Shown here: piece by piece, positions 34,215 through 41,840 of the stretch | How the letters are laid out: every line of letters begins with the position of its first letter | Numbering within the stretch: the first letter of the stretch is position 1 | Assembly (NCBI GenBank): GCA_944390885.1 | Contig: CALXRP010000017.1 | Location: 1 to 46,045, forward strand | Length of the DNA stretch: 46,045 bases | Reading direction: 5' to 3' | Source: an uncultured Alphaproteobacteria bacterium | Lineage (GTDB): Bacteria > Pseudomonadota > Alphaproteobacteria > RF32 > CAG-239 | Position numbers and translations under genes: made by a program | The notes under the pieces: model-generated | What the model saw: the letters and a program-made list of their open reading frames with translations, nothing else | Database searches by the model: none | Told to the model about the DNA's origin: nothing

Positions 34215-35131
34215 TGTCAACGGAATTTGACGTCACCGTTATAACCGCGTCGTTTAATTTGCTGAAAAACGGCCGTAAAGAACGGATAATCAAGTGCCTG
34301 GAAACCGTGCATGCACAAACGGGCTGCAAACTGGAACATTTGATAATTGACGGTGCATCAACGGACGGAACGCTGGAATTTTTTAAGCCGTATGAAGAAC
34401 AAGGCTGGATCAAGGTTTATTCTGAGCCGGATAAGGGCATTTACGATGCGTTTAACAAAGGCGTTTCCAAAGCTCGGGGAAAATATGTCTGCTTTATCAA
34501 TTCAGATGATTTTTTCAACAATAACACGGGGCTGTCTTCTGCCGTTTCAATATTAAAGCAAAGCGGAGCAGATTTTTCATATTCTCCCGTAAGCTTTGAA
34601 AAAGACGGCAAAATAGTCGGTACGGATGAAAAAAGGCAGGATTTCCGCAATATCTTTGTGCATATGGCAGTCTGCCACCAGGGAATGCTGTTCAAAAAGG
34701 AGCTGTTTGATAAAGTCGGCCTGCACAATATTAAATATATCATTTCTGCAGATTATGATTTCGTTTTGCGTTGTCTCTTGAATAAAGCATCTTTTATAAA
34801 GGCCCCGCAGCCTTATGCCGTATTCAGCCTGAACGGCCTGTCCGGAAACAATCCGCAGCAAATTTTGCGAGAAAGTGCCGAGATAAAGGCTGAGCGCTAC
34901 CATTGCTCTTTGGAAGAAGCGGAAAAAATTCAACAAACAAAGTTTATCCCCTGGAAATTGCTTAAAAATTTGCTGGCACAAACGTCCATAAAAAATACCG
35001 GCTCATATTTGGGAAAGAATTTTGCCCATTGGCTGGACTTGGCCGCTCATAAAATTCTCACATTAAGAACCAGAAAAGGCCGTAGAAAATTTGTTTTTCT
35101 CGGAATCACCGTTTATCAGGAACAAAAATAA
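34214..35131 (+). CDS. Glycosyltransferase family 2 (WcaE-like)
   Basis: A 305-residue GT2 enzyme from the ATG at 34214, chosen over an in-frame ATG at 34181 because it follows AGAGGGTAGG and overlaps the preceding stop by one base. Motifs: VTVITASFNLLKNG, LIIDGASTDGTLEFF, SEPDKGIYDAFNKGVSKARG and the DxD-type FINSDDFF. The later segment ISADYDFVLRCLL is typical of the acceptor side. The basic tail RTRKGRRKFVFLGITVY may bind membrane. The sugar is unknown. Located between the nucleotidyltransferase and gmd. Confidence 0.88.
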   Translation: MSTEFDVTVITASFNLLKNGRKERIIKCLETVHAQTGCKLEHLIIDGASTDGTLEFFKPYEEQGWIKVYSEPDKGIYDAFNKGVSKARGKYVCFINSDDFFNNNTGLSSAVSILKQSGADFSYSPVSFEKDGKIVGTDEKRQDFRNIFVHMAVCHQGMLFKKELFDKVGLHNIKYIISADYDFVLRCLLNKASFIKAPQPYAVFSLNGLSGNNPQQILRESAEIKAERYHCSLEEAEKIQQTKFIPWKLLKNLLAQTSIKNTGSYLGKNFAHWLDLAAHKILTLRTRKGRRKFVFLGITVYQEQK

Positions 35132-35140
35132 GGAATAATC

Positions 35141-36217
35141 ATGACAAAAGTAGCATTAATCACCGGTATCACCGGTCAGGACGGATCATATTTAACGGAA
35201 TTATTGTTAGAAAAAGGATATGAAGTCCATGGCCTCAAACGGCGCTCGTCTTCATTCAACACGTCGCGGATTGATCATTTGCAAGACAATAAAAAGCTTC
35301 ATTTGCATGACGGAGATTTGTCGGACAGCACCAATCTGATCCGCCTGGTAAAAGAAATCGAGCCGGATGAAATCTATAATCTCGCCGCGCAAAGCCATGT
35401 AAAAGTATCTTGGGATTGTCCGGAATACACGGCGGATACAGATGCTCTGGGCACGCTGCGCCTGCTGGAGGCAATCAGAATCAACGGCCTTGAAAAGAAA
35501 ACAAAATTTTATCAGGCATCCACCTCCGAGTTATACGGTCTGATCCAAGAGCCGGTGCAATCTGAGAAAACGCCGTTCTATCCGCGGTCCCCGTATGCCG
35601 TTGCCAAGTTGTATGCTTATTGGATCTGCGTAAATTATCGCGAAAGTTTTGGCATTTTCGCCGCTAACGGCATTTTGTTCAACCATGAGAGCCCTCGCCG
35701 GGGAGAAACTTTTGTCACACGCAAAATCACCATGGCAGCTGCTCGCATTTCTTTGGGAACACAGGATTGTTTGTATTTGGGCAATTTGAATGCCAAACGC
35801 GACTGGGGACACGCTAAAGATTATGTCGAAGGCATGTGGCGGATTTTGCAACAGGACAAACCGGAAGATTTTGTATTGGCCACCGGCGTAACAACATCTA
35901 TCCGCGATTTCTGCACTCTGGTTTTCAAAGAATTGGGAATGGAGATCGAATGGCAGGGCGAAGGTGTAAACGAAAAGGGCATTGATAAAAAGACAGGCAA
36001 AACCGTTATCGCCGTCAATCCCAAATATTTCCGCCCGGCAGAAGTCGAACTGTTGCTCGGCGACAGCACCAAAGCCCGTACCAAACTCGGCTGGAAACCG
36101 GAGTATGATTTGGCGTCTTTGGCAAAAGAAATGGTAGAAGAAGACCTAAAACTTGCCAAACGTGAAAAACTTTTGCTCCAAAACGGCTATCGTGAATTTG
36201 CTCCTCGTGAGGTATAA
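35141..36217 (+). CDS. gmd: GDP-mannose 4,6-dehydratase
   Basis: Converts GDP-D-mannose to GDP-4-keto-6-deoxy-D-mannose, the precursor of GDP-fucose, GDP-rhamnose and GDP-perosamine. The 358-residue extended SDR has the NADP-binding [10 protein letters not shown] (about 8-17) and the family segment [14 protein letters not shown]. Catalytic residues are T128 and E130 (QASTSELYG) and Y152-xxx-K156. An RGETFVTRK substrate loop is present. No fcl or per gene is visible next to it; the SDR at 36599 could supply the following reduction. AGGA precedes the ATG. Confidence 0.95.
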   Translation: MTKVALITGITGQDGSYLTELLLEKGYEVHGLKRRSSSFNTSRIDHLQDNKKLHLHDGDLSDSTNLIRLVKEIEPDEIYNLAAQSHVKVSWDCPEYTADTDALGTLRLLEAIRINGLEKKTKFYQASTSELYGLIQEPVQSEKTPFYPRSPYAVAKLYAYWICVNYRESFGIFAANGILFNHESPRRGETFVTRKITMAAARISLGTQDCLYLGNLNAKRDWGHAKDYVEGMWRILQQDKPEDFVLATGVTTSIRDFCTLVFKELGMEIEWQGEGVNEKGIDKKTGKTVIAVNPKYFRPAEVELLLGDSTKARTKLGWKPEYDLASLAKEMVEEDLKLAKREKLLLQNGYREFAPREV

Positions 36218-36218
36218 A

Positions 36219-36587
36219 ATGGAAGATTTGATAGAATTTATCAAACCTGATTTTTCCTTTGCCGATGAGCGCGGATATTTGCACCAGCTGTGCCGCGACG
36301 GTTGGAAACAGGTTAATGTTTCTTTTTCAAAAGCCGGAGTTTTTCGCGGCGGGCATTATCATAAACAAAACCGCGAAGCCTTCTTTATTATAGACGGCGA
36401 AATTGAAATTGAGCTGAAGAAAGAGGGCAAAACAGAAAAAGTTGTTGTCAAAAGCGGAGATTTTTTCATCTTGCAGCCGTTTGCATTGCATTCTTTCAAC
36501 TTTAAGAAAGATACGCTGATGGTTGCGCTTTATGACCATGGTGTTGAAAACGCCGATGGCACAAAAGACATCTTCACGGCAGAATAG
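36219..36587 (+). CDS. Cupin-fold protein (FdtA/WxcM-like)
   Basis: From the ATG at 36219, two bases after the gmd stop, the product is 122 residues. It is a single cupin domain: RGGHYHKQNREAFFIIDGEIEIEL (first cupin motif with H-x-H and a following Glu) and GDFFILQPFALHSFNF (second). A longer frame back to 36153 would overlap gmd, and GTGAGG lies just before the chosen start. FdtA-type relatives are 3,4-ketoisomerases of nucleotide-linked 4-keto-6-deoxy sugars, which would fit directly downstream of Gmd. A regulatory or epimerase role cannot be excluded. Confidence 0.75.
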   Translation: MEDLIEFIKPDFSFADERGYLHQLCRDGWKQVNVSFSKAGVFRGGHYHKQNREAFFIIDGEIEIELKKEGKTEKVVVKSGDFFILQPFALHSFNFKKDTLMVALYDHGVENADGTKDIFTAE

Positions 36588-36598
36588 GGAGGACATGG

Positions 36599-37480
36599 AT
36601 GTATCTGGTTGTTGGAGCCAATGGCTACTTGGGCAGTTATCTGATAAAAAATATTCTGGAAAATACCGGAGAAAATATCATTGCTACCGATATCGGTTCA
36701 GATTTTCAAGCTGAAAACCCACGCATAAAATGGTTATCTTGCGATATCTCAAAAAAAGAAAATATTGAAGAACTCAATCAACTAACGCGTCAAGAAAAAG
36801 ATTTGAAAATCATTTATCTGCCGGTTTTCTTTAATGTAAATAAAAATCCGGAAAATGATAAAAAGGCATGGAATATAAATGTAATAAGCTTTGCAAATTT
36901 TCTCAACGTTATGGAAAATGTTAAAAGCTTTTACAGCATCTCGACAGATATGCTCTTCAAAAAAGATTCAGACATTCCTTATAATGAGCACGTAGAAATT
37001 TCGCCAATGAATGATTATGCCCGCCATAAGGCAATAGAAGAAAGAATGGCCGAAGCCAAGGGGTACAATATTGTGCGTCTGCCGGTCATGATGGGGCCGA
37101 GCCTTTCTCCGGTAAAAAAACATTTCTATGATGATATCATCTCAACACTTCAAAGCGGAAAATCCATGGAATTTTTTATAGATTCCTGGCGTTCAATGAT
37201 AGATTTTGATACGGTTGCAAAAACAATACTCCGGTTGATGGAAATACCGGACGCAAAAAAATATCCGATAGTCAATATTGCCGGTGATGAGGCGCTTTCC
37301 AAATATGATTTTGCATTAAGATTGGCAGAAAAATATGGCTTAGATAAAAGCCTGATTGTCCCGGTTTCCATGGATAATGACAATAAAATCTGGGTTGAAA
37401 AACGCCCCAAAAAAATCCTGCTTGATAATAAACTGGTAAAACAAATACTTGGCTTAAACGAATTAAAAATAAAAATTTAG
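36599..37480 (+). CDS. NAD(P)-dependent sugar reductase/epimerase (SDR, RmlD-like)
   Basis: A 293-residue extended SDR. The Rossmann motif is MYLVVGANGYLGSYLI, the fold continues with YSISTDMLFKKDSD, and the active site is Y-A-R-H-K in MNDYARHKAIEERM. The pattern resembles dTDP-4-dehydrorhamnose reductases (RmlD), which reduce 4-keto-6-deoxy sugars. With gmd and a possible ketoisomerase upstream it could produce GDP-D-rhamnose or a related sugar. This is inferred from position, not proven by motif. AGGGAGG lies seven bases before the ATG. Composition shifts to AT-rich toward its end. Confidence 0.75.
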   Translation: MYLVVGANGYLGSYLIKNILENTGENIIATDIGSDFQAENPRIKWLSCDISKKENIEELNQLTRQEKDLKIIYLPVFFNVNKNPENDKKAWNINVISFANFLNVMENVKSFYSISTDMLFKKDSDIPYNEHVEISPMNDYARHKAIEERMAEAKGYNIVRLPVMMGPSLSPVKKHFYDDIISTLQSGKSMEFFIDSWRSMIDFDTVAKTILRLMEIPDAKKYPIVNIAGDEALSKYDFALRLAEKYGLDKSLIVPVSMDNDNKIWVEKRPKKILLDNKLVKQILGLNELKIKI

Positions 37481-37489
37481 GAGATAAAA

Positions 37490-38668
37490 ATGACGACACA
37501 AACAATTCCTGTATATTTTGTTACTAATTGGGATATGGTTGGGTATACGGCAACAACAATGGCAAGTATTTTGAGCAACACAAAACATAATTGTGATTTT
37601 TATGTAATGGATTGTGGCCTATCCGATTTTGACCGGAAACAATTGTCTACAATGAAAGATAAATTTTCTAATCTAAAGTCATTGTCTTTTGCAACTGTAG
37701 ATGTAAAACAATTCGAGGGAATGAATGTTTGGTATTACGGAATGTTGGACGCTTGGGCTATGTTACTCTTTCCCCAGGCGTTCCCCAATATAAAAAAAGT
37801 AGTTCATGTTGAAAGTGATACCATTTTAGTCAATGATATAGCCGATTTGTATAATCAAGATCTAGAATCTTATACAGTCGGAGCCTGTCCGGATATTGCT
37901 TTCGGAAATTTTTCCGAGTTATTCAACTCACCTAATCATAAATACTTTAATTTAGGAATGATGGTAATAAATTGTGAAAAATGGAGAAAAGAAAAAGTAA
38001 CGGAGAAATGTTTGGAATTAGGTAAAAAATATGGTAAACAGTTTAACTGTTTACATCAAGATGCCCTGAATATGGTTTTTGAAAATAATTATAAAATATT
38101 ACCTCATCGGTTTAATTTAGGAGAACGTGCCAATTTAATAAAAAACATTTTTCCTGATTTATCAGATGAATATTTTGCTAACGAATGGAAGCATCCTTAT
38201 CTTATCCATTTTTCTCCGAATAAGCCATGGCGTTCTCAAAATAATTATTATTCAGGAAGAATCTCAAAGTATTTTAATGAATGGTGGTTTTATGCTTCTA
38301 TGACACCATATATCGAAGGGTTAAAAAATTGTTTTATTGCTTCGCGCATTAGTGACGGATTTAAAGGTTTTCGGCTGGGAATGGATGACTATGGCAATAA
38401 TCTGCTGGATACTTTAGGAAAAGACCATCCTTGGCAGAAATTTGTTGGCGGATGTGATTTTTCAATATCAGAAAAAAAAGCATTAACGGACCACTATAAA
38501 TTATTAGGTCTGCCACTGCTAAAAATAAAAACAGATACAGCCGGGTCTAAACATATAAAGCTATTTAATCTGTTGCCGATTTTGAAAGTAAAAAAAGATA
38601 TAAAGGGAAACAAAACTTACAAGCTTTTTTCTTTCTTGCCGATATTTAGAATTAAAAGAAAACAATGA
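37490..38668 (+). CDS. Glycosyltransferase family 8 with C-terminal 21-residue repeats
   Basis: A 392-residue retaining GT-A enzyme. The GT8 features are VHVESDTILVNDIADLY (metal DxD), HKYFNLGMMVINCEKWR, CLHQDALNMVF and the IHFSPNKPW signature. The last 55 residues are two and a half tandem 21-residue repeats starting LPLLKIKTDTAG, LPILKVKKDIKG and LPIFRIKRK, alternating hydrophobic and basic, probably an amphipathic membrane-binding tail. GT8 proteins of this type transfer galactose or glucose to LPS or related acceptors. The gene is strongly AT-rich. AGGAG precedes the ATG. Confidence 0.87.
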   Translation: MTTQTIPVYFVTNWDMVGYTATTMASILSNTKHNCDFYVMDCGLSDFDRKQLSTMKDKFSNLKSLSFATVDVKQFEGMNVWYYGMLDAWAMLLFPQAFPNIKKVVHVESDTILVNDIADLYNQDLESYTVGACPDIAFGNFSELFNSPNHKYFNLGMMVINCEKWRKEKVTEKCLELGKKYGKQFNCLHQDALNMVFENNYKILPHRFNLGERANLIKNIFPDLSDEYFANEWKHPYLIHFSPNKPWRSQNNYYSGRISKYFNEWWFYASMTPYIEGLKNCFIASRISDGFKGFRLGMDDYGNNLLDTLGKDHPWQKFVGGCDFSISEKKALTDHYKLLGLPLLKIKTDTAGSKHIKLFNLLPILKVKKDIKGNKTYKLFSFLPIFRIKRKQ

Positions 38669-38676
38669 GGACGTTA

Positions 38677-39909
38677 ATGACATACGATTATATCATTCTC
38701 GGAGCCGGCATAACCGGTTTGACTTTGCTAAAAAAAATGCGCCAAAAGGGCATTGTTAATATTCTGGCTCTGGAAGCAGAAAAAGAGCCGGGCGGATTGT
38801 GCCGCAGCTTTTATGTTGACGGGCATGTCGTTGATATCGGCGGACATTTTTTTCAGACAAAATTTAAAGATGTAGAAGACTTTATTTTTGCATCTTTTCC
38901 TAAAGAAAAAATGTATAAAATAGATCCGCGGATTTCTAAAATAAGTATTGAAGGAATGGATGTCGATTATCCTTTGGAATCAAATCTTTGGCAACTTCCT
39001 GTTGAAAAACAAATTAAATATTTAATTTCAGTAATCCGCAACGGCGAGGCTTTAGGCAAGCCGGAACCGAAAAACTATGAAGAATGGATCCGCTGGAAAC
39101 TCGGAGACATGATTTGTGACAATTATTTATTACCGTACAATATAAAGTTGTGGGGCGTAACGCCGGCCGAAATGGATGTTGACTGGATATATAAAATTCC
39201 TCGCGTCGAAGTGGAAGAAGTTTTGCGCTATTCATTGGAACGCCAACAGGATGTTGAGAAATATCCTTGTCACAATCGTCCATATTATCCGACTTCCGGC
39301 GGCTATGGACGTGTTATGGAAGCCGTAGCTAAAGATGAGCTGCCATATATCAAATTAAATACCAAAGTCACAGATTTAAAATACGATGAAACAACAAAAG
39401 AATGGATTGTCAATAACGAGTTCAGAGCAAAAAACATCATCAATACAACGCCATGGCCTGATTTATATGAGGCAATGGGAAAACCTGTCGAAATAAAAGA
39501 ATATATTTCCAAGATAAAATACAATAAAGTCGTTGTCTCATTGTTTGAAACCGATGATAACCCGACCAATTATCATTGGCGTTACCGTCCGGAAATGACG
39601 GAACAGCATCATCGTGAACTTTATATCAGCAATTTTGTAAAAGACAGCAAAAATTATGGTGTCTTTACAGAAACAAACGCCAATCGCTTTGATGCCGACC
39701 GGGTAACTTTTAAAGGACGTAACCTGTTCAATTATACCACTCCGGCAGCATATCCGATACCTTTGGTCGGAAGAACGGCTGCCATTACCGCAATTTTAGA
39801 CTTTTTCAAGCCCAAACATTTATACGGCATCGGTCGTTGGGGCGAACATCAACACCACAATCACGACGTGTGCATCAAACACGCCCTTGATTTTGTTGAT
39901 GCTTTATAA
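38677..39909 (+). CDS. FAD-dependent oxidoreductase, protoporphyrinogen oxidase/UDP-galactopyranose mutase type
   Basis: From the ATG at 38677 (GAGGA seven bases upstream) the protein has 410 residues; an earlier ATG at 38665 overlaps the GT8 stop. The N-terminal FAD-binding motif is YDYIILGAGITGLTLL, with EAEKEPGGLCRSF and VVDIGGHFFQTKF continuing the amine-oxidase-like fold. Late blocks are NYTTPAAYPIPLVGR and LYGIGRWGEHQHHNHD. Relatives in polysaccharide loci are UDP-galactopyranose mutase-like or desaturase-like enzymes acting on nucleotide or lipid-linked sugars. The exact reaction is unknown; classical Glf is somewhat different in sequence. Confidence 0.75.
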   Translation: MTYDYIILGAGITGLTLLKKMRQKGIVNILALEAEKEPGGLCRSFYVDGHVVDIGGHFFQTKFKDVEDFIFASFPKEKMYKIDPRISKISIEGMDVDYPLESNLWQLPVEKQIKYLISVIRNGEALGKPEPKNYEEWIRWKLGDMICDNYLLPYNIKLWGVTPAEMDVDWIYKIPRVEVEEVLRYSLERQQDVEKYPCHNRPYYPTSGGYGRVMEAVAKDELPYIKLNTKVTDLKYDETTKEWIVNNEFRAKNIINTTPWPDLYEAMGKPVEIKEYISKIKYNKVVVSLFETDDNPTNYHWRYRPEMTEQHHRELYISNFVKDSKNYGVFTETNANRFDADRVTFKGRNLFNYTTPAAYPIPLVGRTAAITAILDFFKPKHLYGIGRWGEHQHHNHDVCIKHALDFVDAL

Positions 39910-39927
39910 AATATATTAGGAAAACCA

Positions 39928-41000
39928 ATGAGCAATATAAATTTTCTAAAATTATATCTAACATGCGTAATTATTTGGGGACATTTACAAGAGCATTTTT
40001 TCCAGCCATTCAGGGGAGACTCTCCTGTATTGCAAAAAATTGGGGAACATTACTCGCCATTATATGCCTATGCGGTTGAAATGTTTTTTATTATGTCCGG
40101 ATATTTTTTCTTCCATACGCTAAGAAACAACAAATTTAATACAATAAAAGATTTTTGCATATTGAAGATTAGCCGATTATGGCCGGCAGTTGCAATATGT
40201 GTTGCGGCTTTTGCCGTTATTGCAGCTTTTGATATCGTAAAATTTGATAAATATAGAAATTTCTTCTTACTTCTGTTCTTGGGGGATACAGCCGTTAGTC
40301 CTCAAAGCGGAAATGTAGGTGTCGCCTGGTATACAACCAATATGTTTTGGGCTATGCTATTTTATTACTTTTTAATTAAAAATTTTAATCGGGGGGGGGG
40401 GTAACACTAATAATTGCAAGTATAACTTTCCTTGCATATTCAATCATTTTTAATTTACCGGGAGATTTAAGAACTAACCAAGAATTATTTGCAGGGGTAA
40501 TTTATATACGGTTTTTAAGAGCTCTTGCGGGTATTGGATTGGGATATTTGCTTGCTCAAAACACAATAAATATCTTACAAAAAGAAAGTGGGAAATTAAC
40601 TTTTATGATTGTTGGATTTATAGAATTTAGTCTATTTCTTTTTTTGGCAAATACATTGAGTTTTTCTGCAGTTCATAGTCACGACTATTTTATTTATCCA
40701 TTATGTTTTTCAATATTATTTATTTTATTTTTGAGACAGGGAGGATGGTTTTCAAAAATAATGTCGTGTAAAATATTTTCGAAAGCGTCAAAATATATTT
40801 ATATGATATATATTATGCAGGGCTTCAATATGGTTTTGTTCAGTTCAACAATCTGGAAAAATGCTTCTTATGGAATAACAGAATATCCTATTGCTCATAT
40901 CCTCATCTTTTTTATTTTTTCGTTTGTTGAAGCAATATTTTTATATAAATATGCGGAACTGCCTCTGCGAAATTGGGTTAAAACGATATTAGAGAAATAA
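39928..41000 (+). CDS. Membrane O-acyltransferase (acyltransferase 3), out of phase at a G11 tract
   Basis: The frame from 39928 ends at 40404 just after eleven Gs (40391-40401). A second frame then runs to 41000. Removing two Gs, or adding one, joins them without a stop into a protein of about 356-357 residues, the normal size for the acyltransferase 3 (OafA-like) family. The first part has the family histidine region CVIIWGHLQEHFF, MFFIMSGYFFF and an ISRLWPA segment; both parts are rich in transmembrane helices. Likely role: O-acetylation of the glycan or its lipid-linked precursor. AGGAAAACC precedes the ATG. As written the gene is off; a homopolymer sequencing error is the alternative. 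Confidence 0.75.
40391..40401 (+). repeat. G11 homopolymer, candidate slippage tract
   Basis: Eleven Gs inside an AT-rich gene, immediately before the premature TAA at 40402. Confidence 0.9.
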
Positions 41001-41013
41001 AGGAAAAAATAAA

Positions 41014-41742
41014 ATGACGATTTATGTTTTTGATATGGACGGAACATTGACGCCGGCGCGCAAGCCCATGGAAGATAGCTTTGCCGCACAATTTCTGCCG
41101 TGGCTGGAAGCAAACAGGGCATTTATCGCCACCGGATCAGACATTGCTAAGGTTAAAGAGCAAATGCCGGCAGAGGTTATGGCTGCTTTTTCGGGTATTT
41201 ATTGTGCAATGGGCAATGACCTTTGGGAAAAAGGCGCTTTTGCCTATCGGCATGACTTTGAGCCCGAAGCCGAATTCCTCGCTGATCTGGAACAGTATCG
41301 AAAACAAACAAAATATCCTCATACCCTGTATCCGAATTATATTGAAAAACGCACGGGAATGCTTAATTTCAGCGTCCTCGGCCGCAACTGTCCGTATGAA
41401 GAACGCGAACGTTATTATGCCTGGGATCAAATGAGTGGTGAACGCCTGAAAATTCGGCAAGAACTCAGCAGCCGCTATCCGCAATATGATTTTTCGCTGG
41501 GCGGAACAATTTCAATAGACATTACCTTAAAAGGCTGTGGAAAAGGGCAGGTTGCCGGGCATTTGCGCCAACGGTTTCTCTCGGAGCAGATTATTTTTTT
41601 CGGGGATAAAACCTTTCCCGGCGGCAATGATTATGAGCTTGCCTCGGCCTTGGCAAAAATAGAAAATACACAGGTTATCCAGGTTGCAAACCCGCAAGAC
41701 GTTTTAAACTTTTTAAAAATACGCACAAACCTTGCTGCCTGA
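41014..41742 (+). CDS. HAD-family phosphomannomutase (eukaryotic PMM type)
   Basis: A 242-residue HAD-superfamily protein. The nucleophile motif is FDMDGTLTPAR near residue 6. PMM-type blocks follow: KRTGMLNFSVLGRNCPYEER and LGGTISIDITLKGCGK, then FFGDKTFPGGNDYEL near 195-210. These match the alpha-PMM family (human PMM2) that interconverts mannose 6- and 1-phosphate, unlike the usual bacterial ManB. It would feed GDP-mannose to Gmd. No guanylyltransferase (manC) is visible in the window, so that step must be encoded elsewhere. A phosphatase role is possible. Last gene of the plus-strand locus before the exporter promoter. Confidence 0.83.
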   Translation: MTIYVFDMDGTLTPARKPMEDSFAAQFLPWLEANRAFIATGSDIAKVKEQMPAEVMAAFSGIYCAMGNDLWEKGAFAYRHDFEPEAEFLADLEQYRKQTKYPHTLYPNYIEKRTGMLNFSVLGRNCPYEERERYYAWDQMSGERLKIRQELSSRYPQYDFSLGGTISIDITLKGCGKGQVAGHLRQRFLSEQIIFFGDKTFPGGNDYELASALAKIENTQVIQVANPQDVLNFLKIRTNLAA

Positions 41743-41784
41743 TTAGAAAAACGGCCTCGGCTTGTGGACTATCCGGGCAAATTC

Positions 41785-41813
41785 TTGCCAAACAATAAAT
41801 TGCCTGCTATTAT
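41785..41813 (+). promoter_or_regulatory. Predicted promoter of the ABC exporter gene
   Basis: TTGCCA (41785-41790), 17-bp spacer, TATTAT (41808-41813). Confidence 0.55.
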
Positions 41814-41825
41814 GCGCGCATAATA
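41808..41825. promoter_or_regulatory. 18-bp perfect palindrome over the -10 box
   Basis: TATTATGCGCGCATAATA is a perfect inverted repeat whose first six bases are the predicted -10 element. This suggests an operator for a dimeric repressor. Confidence 0.5.
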
Positions 41826-41840
41826 AGATTGAAGGTCAAT

